DNA of 5,658 nucleotides from JAZKIX01 sp040384645 (lineage in GTDB: Bacteria > Pseudomonadota > Gammaproteobacteria > Burkholderiales > Burkholderiaceae_D): the NCBI GenBank assembly GCA_040384645.1, contig JAZKIX010000185.1, forward strand, positions 1 to 5,658. Reading direction: 5' to 3'. A program made the translations under genes and the position numbers. Each line of letters starts with the position of its first letter. The first letter of the stretch is position 1. Positions 5,436-5,658 of this stretch are shown here, in pieces. Under the pieces are notes generated by a model. The model was not told the origin of the DNA. It ran no database searches and saw nothing but the letters and a program-made list of their open reading frames with translations.

Positions 5436-5658
5436 ATGGACGAAATTCGTATCCGAGGTGCGCGCACGCACAACCTCAAAAACATCAATCTGGATTTGCC
5501 GCGTAACAAACTGATCGTGATTACCGGTTTATCCGGCTCCGGCAAGTCCTCGCTCGCTTTCGATACGCTGTATGCAGAAGGACAGCGCCGCTACGTCGAA
5601 TCGCTGTCATCGTATGCACGCCAGTTTTTGCAATTGATGGAAAAACCCGATGTCGATT
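5436..5658 (+). CDS. uvrA: UvrA, excinuclease ABC subunit A (partial, N-terminal 74 residues)
   Basis: UvrA is the ABC-type ATPase that, with UvrB, finds bulky DNA lesions in nucleotide excision repair. The visible start MDEIRIRGARTHNLKNINLD is characteristic of the family. The first Walker A motif, GLSGSGKSS (31-39, catalytic K37), is followed by LAFDTLYAEGQRRYVESLS and then SYARQFLQLMEKPDVD, the well-conserved stretch before the UvrB-interaction and insertion regions. A full family member is about 940 residues, so only the beginning is here. The ATG is well fixed: a TGA stop lies in frame immediately before it. The Shine-Dalgarno is modest (GAAAGAG just upstream). It is divergent from the transporter-ssb unit, and uvrA lying next to ssb in opposite orientation also occurs in E. 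coli. Confidence 0.98.
   Translation, partial: MDEIRIRGARTHNLKNINLDLPRNKLIVITGLSGSGKSSLAFDTLYAEGQRRYVESLSSYARQFLQLMEKPDVD

Noticed and set aside
1..5658. Search for a novel system such as a defence island, retron, CRISPR array or toxin-antitoxin pair.
   Set aside because: All sizeable genes belong to known families, and there are no regular long direct repeats, transposase-like ORFs, tRNA or integration-site features.

Overview
The window looks like a chromosomal segment of a betaproteobacterium, most likely an Oxalobacteraceae-type member of the Burkholderiales (Herminiimonas/Janthinobacterium-like). The reasons are the divergent uvrA / MFS transporter / ssb arrangement, the protein sequences themselves, the moderate G+C of the coding DNA and the AT-rich intergenic DNA. 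The genus is an inference from recalled gene order and protein style, not from a search. There are five protein genes: two run off the window edges and three are complete. I see no mobile element, CRISPR array, rRNA or tRNA.

Left part (1-3169, minus strand): a two-gene signalling unit. A 580-residue PAS-GGDEF-EAL protein is followed, after 25 bases, by an HDOD-domain protein with a GAF-like C-terminal region, which is cut by the window start. The first has every motif expected for making and breaking cyclic di-GMP. The second is a non-catalytic HD-superfamily signalling protein. The tight spacing suggests co-transcription.

Middle (3170-3562): 393 bases with no convincing gene. The half nearest the signalling genes is strongly AT-rich (about 29% G+C over 3181-3400). 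It holds a plausible sigma-70 promoter for the signalling unit and several short palindromes. The other half (3411-3500) returns to about 52% G+C, carries a 29-codon plus-strand ORF of doubtful status, and ends in a strong hairpin terminator that serves ssb and may work in both directions.

Right part (3563-5658): an MFS transporter resembling E. coli YajR, but without its C-terminal extra domain, is followed 14 bases later by ssb, whose Shine-Dalgarno site lies just after the transporter's stop codon. Divergent from these is the start of uvrA, coding for the DNA-damage recognition ATPase of nucleotide excision repair. The 137-base divergent spacer carries -10-like elements on both strands that overlap each other, plus short repeats. 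I found no LexA box there.

Most of the window is ordinary housekeeping and signalling DNA. I do not see a previously undescribed system. The parts most worth a second look are the two regulatory intergenic regions and the small plus-strand ORF beside the ssb terminator.
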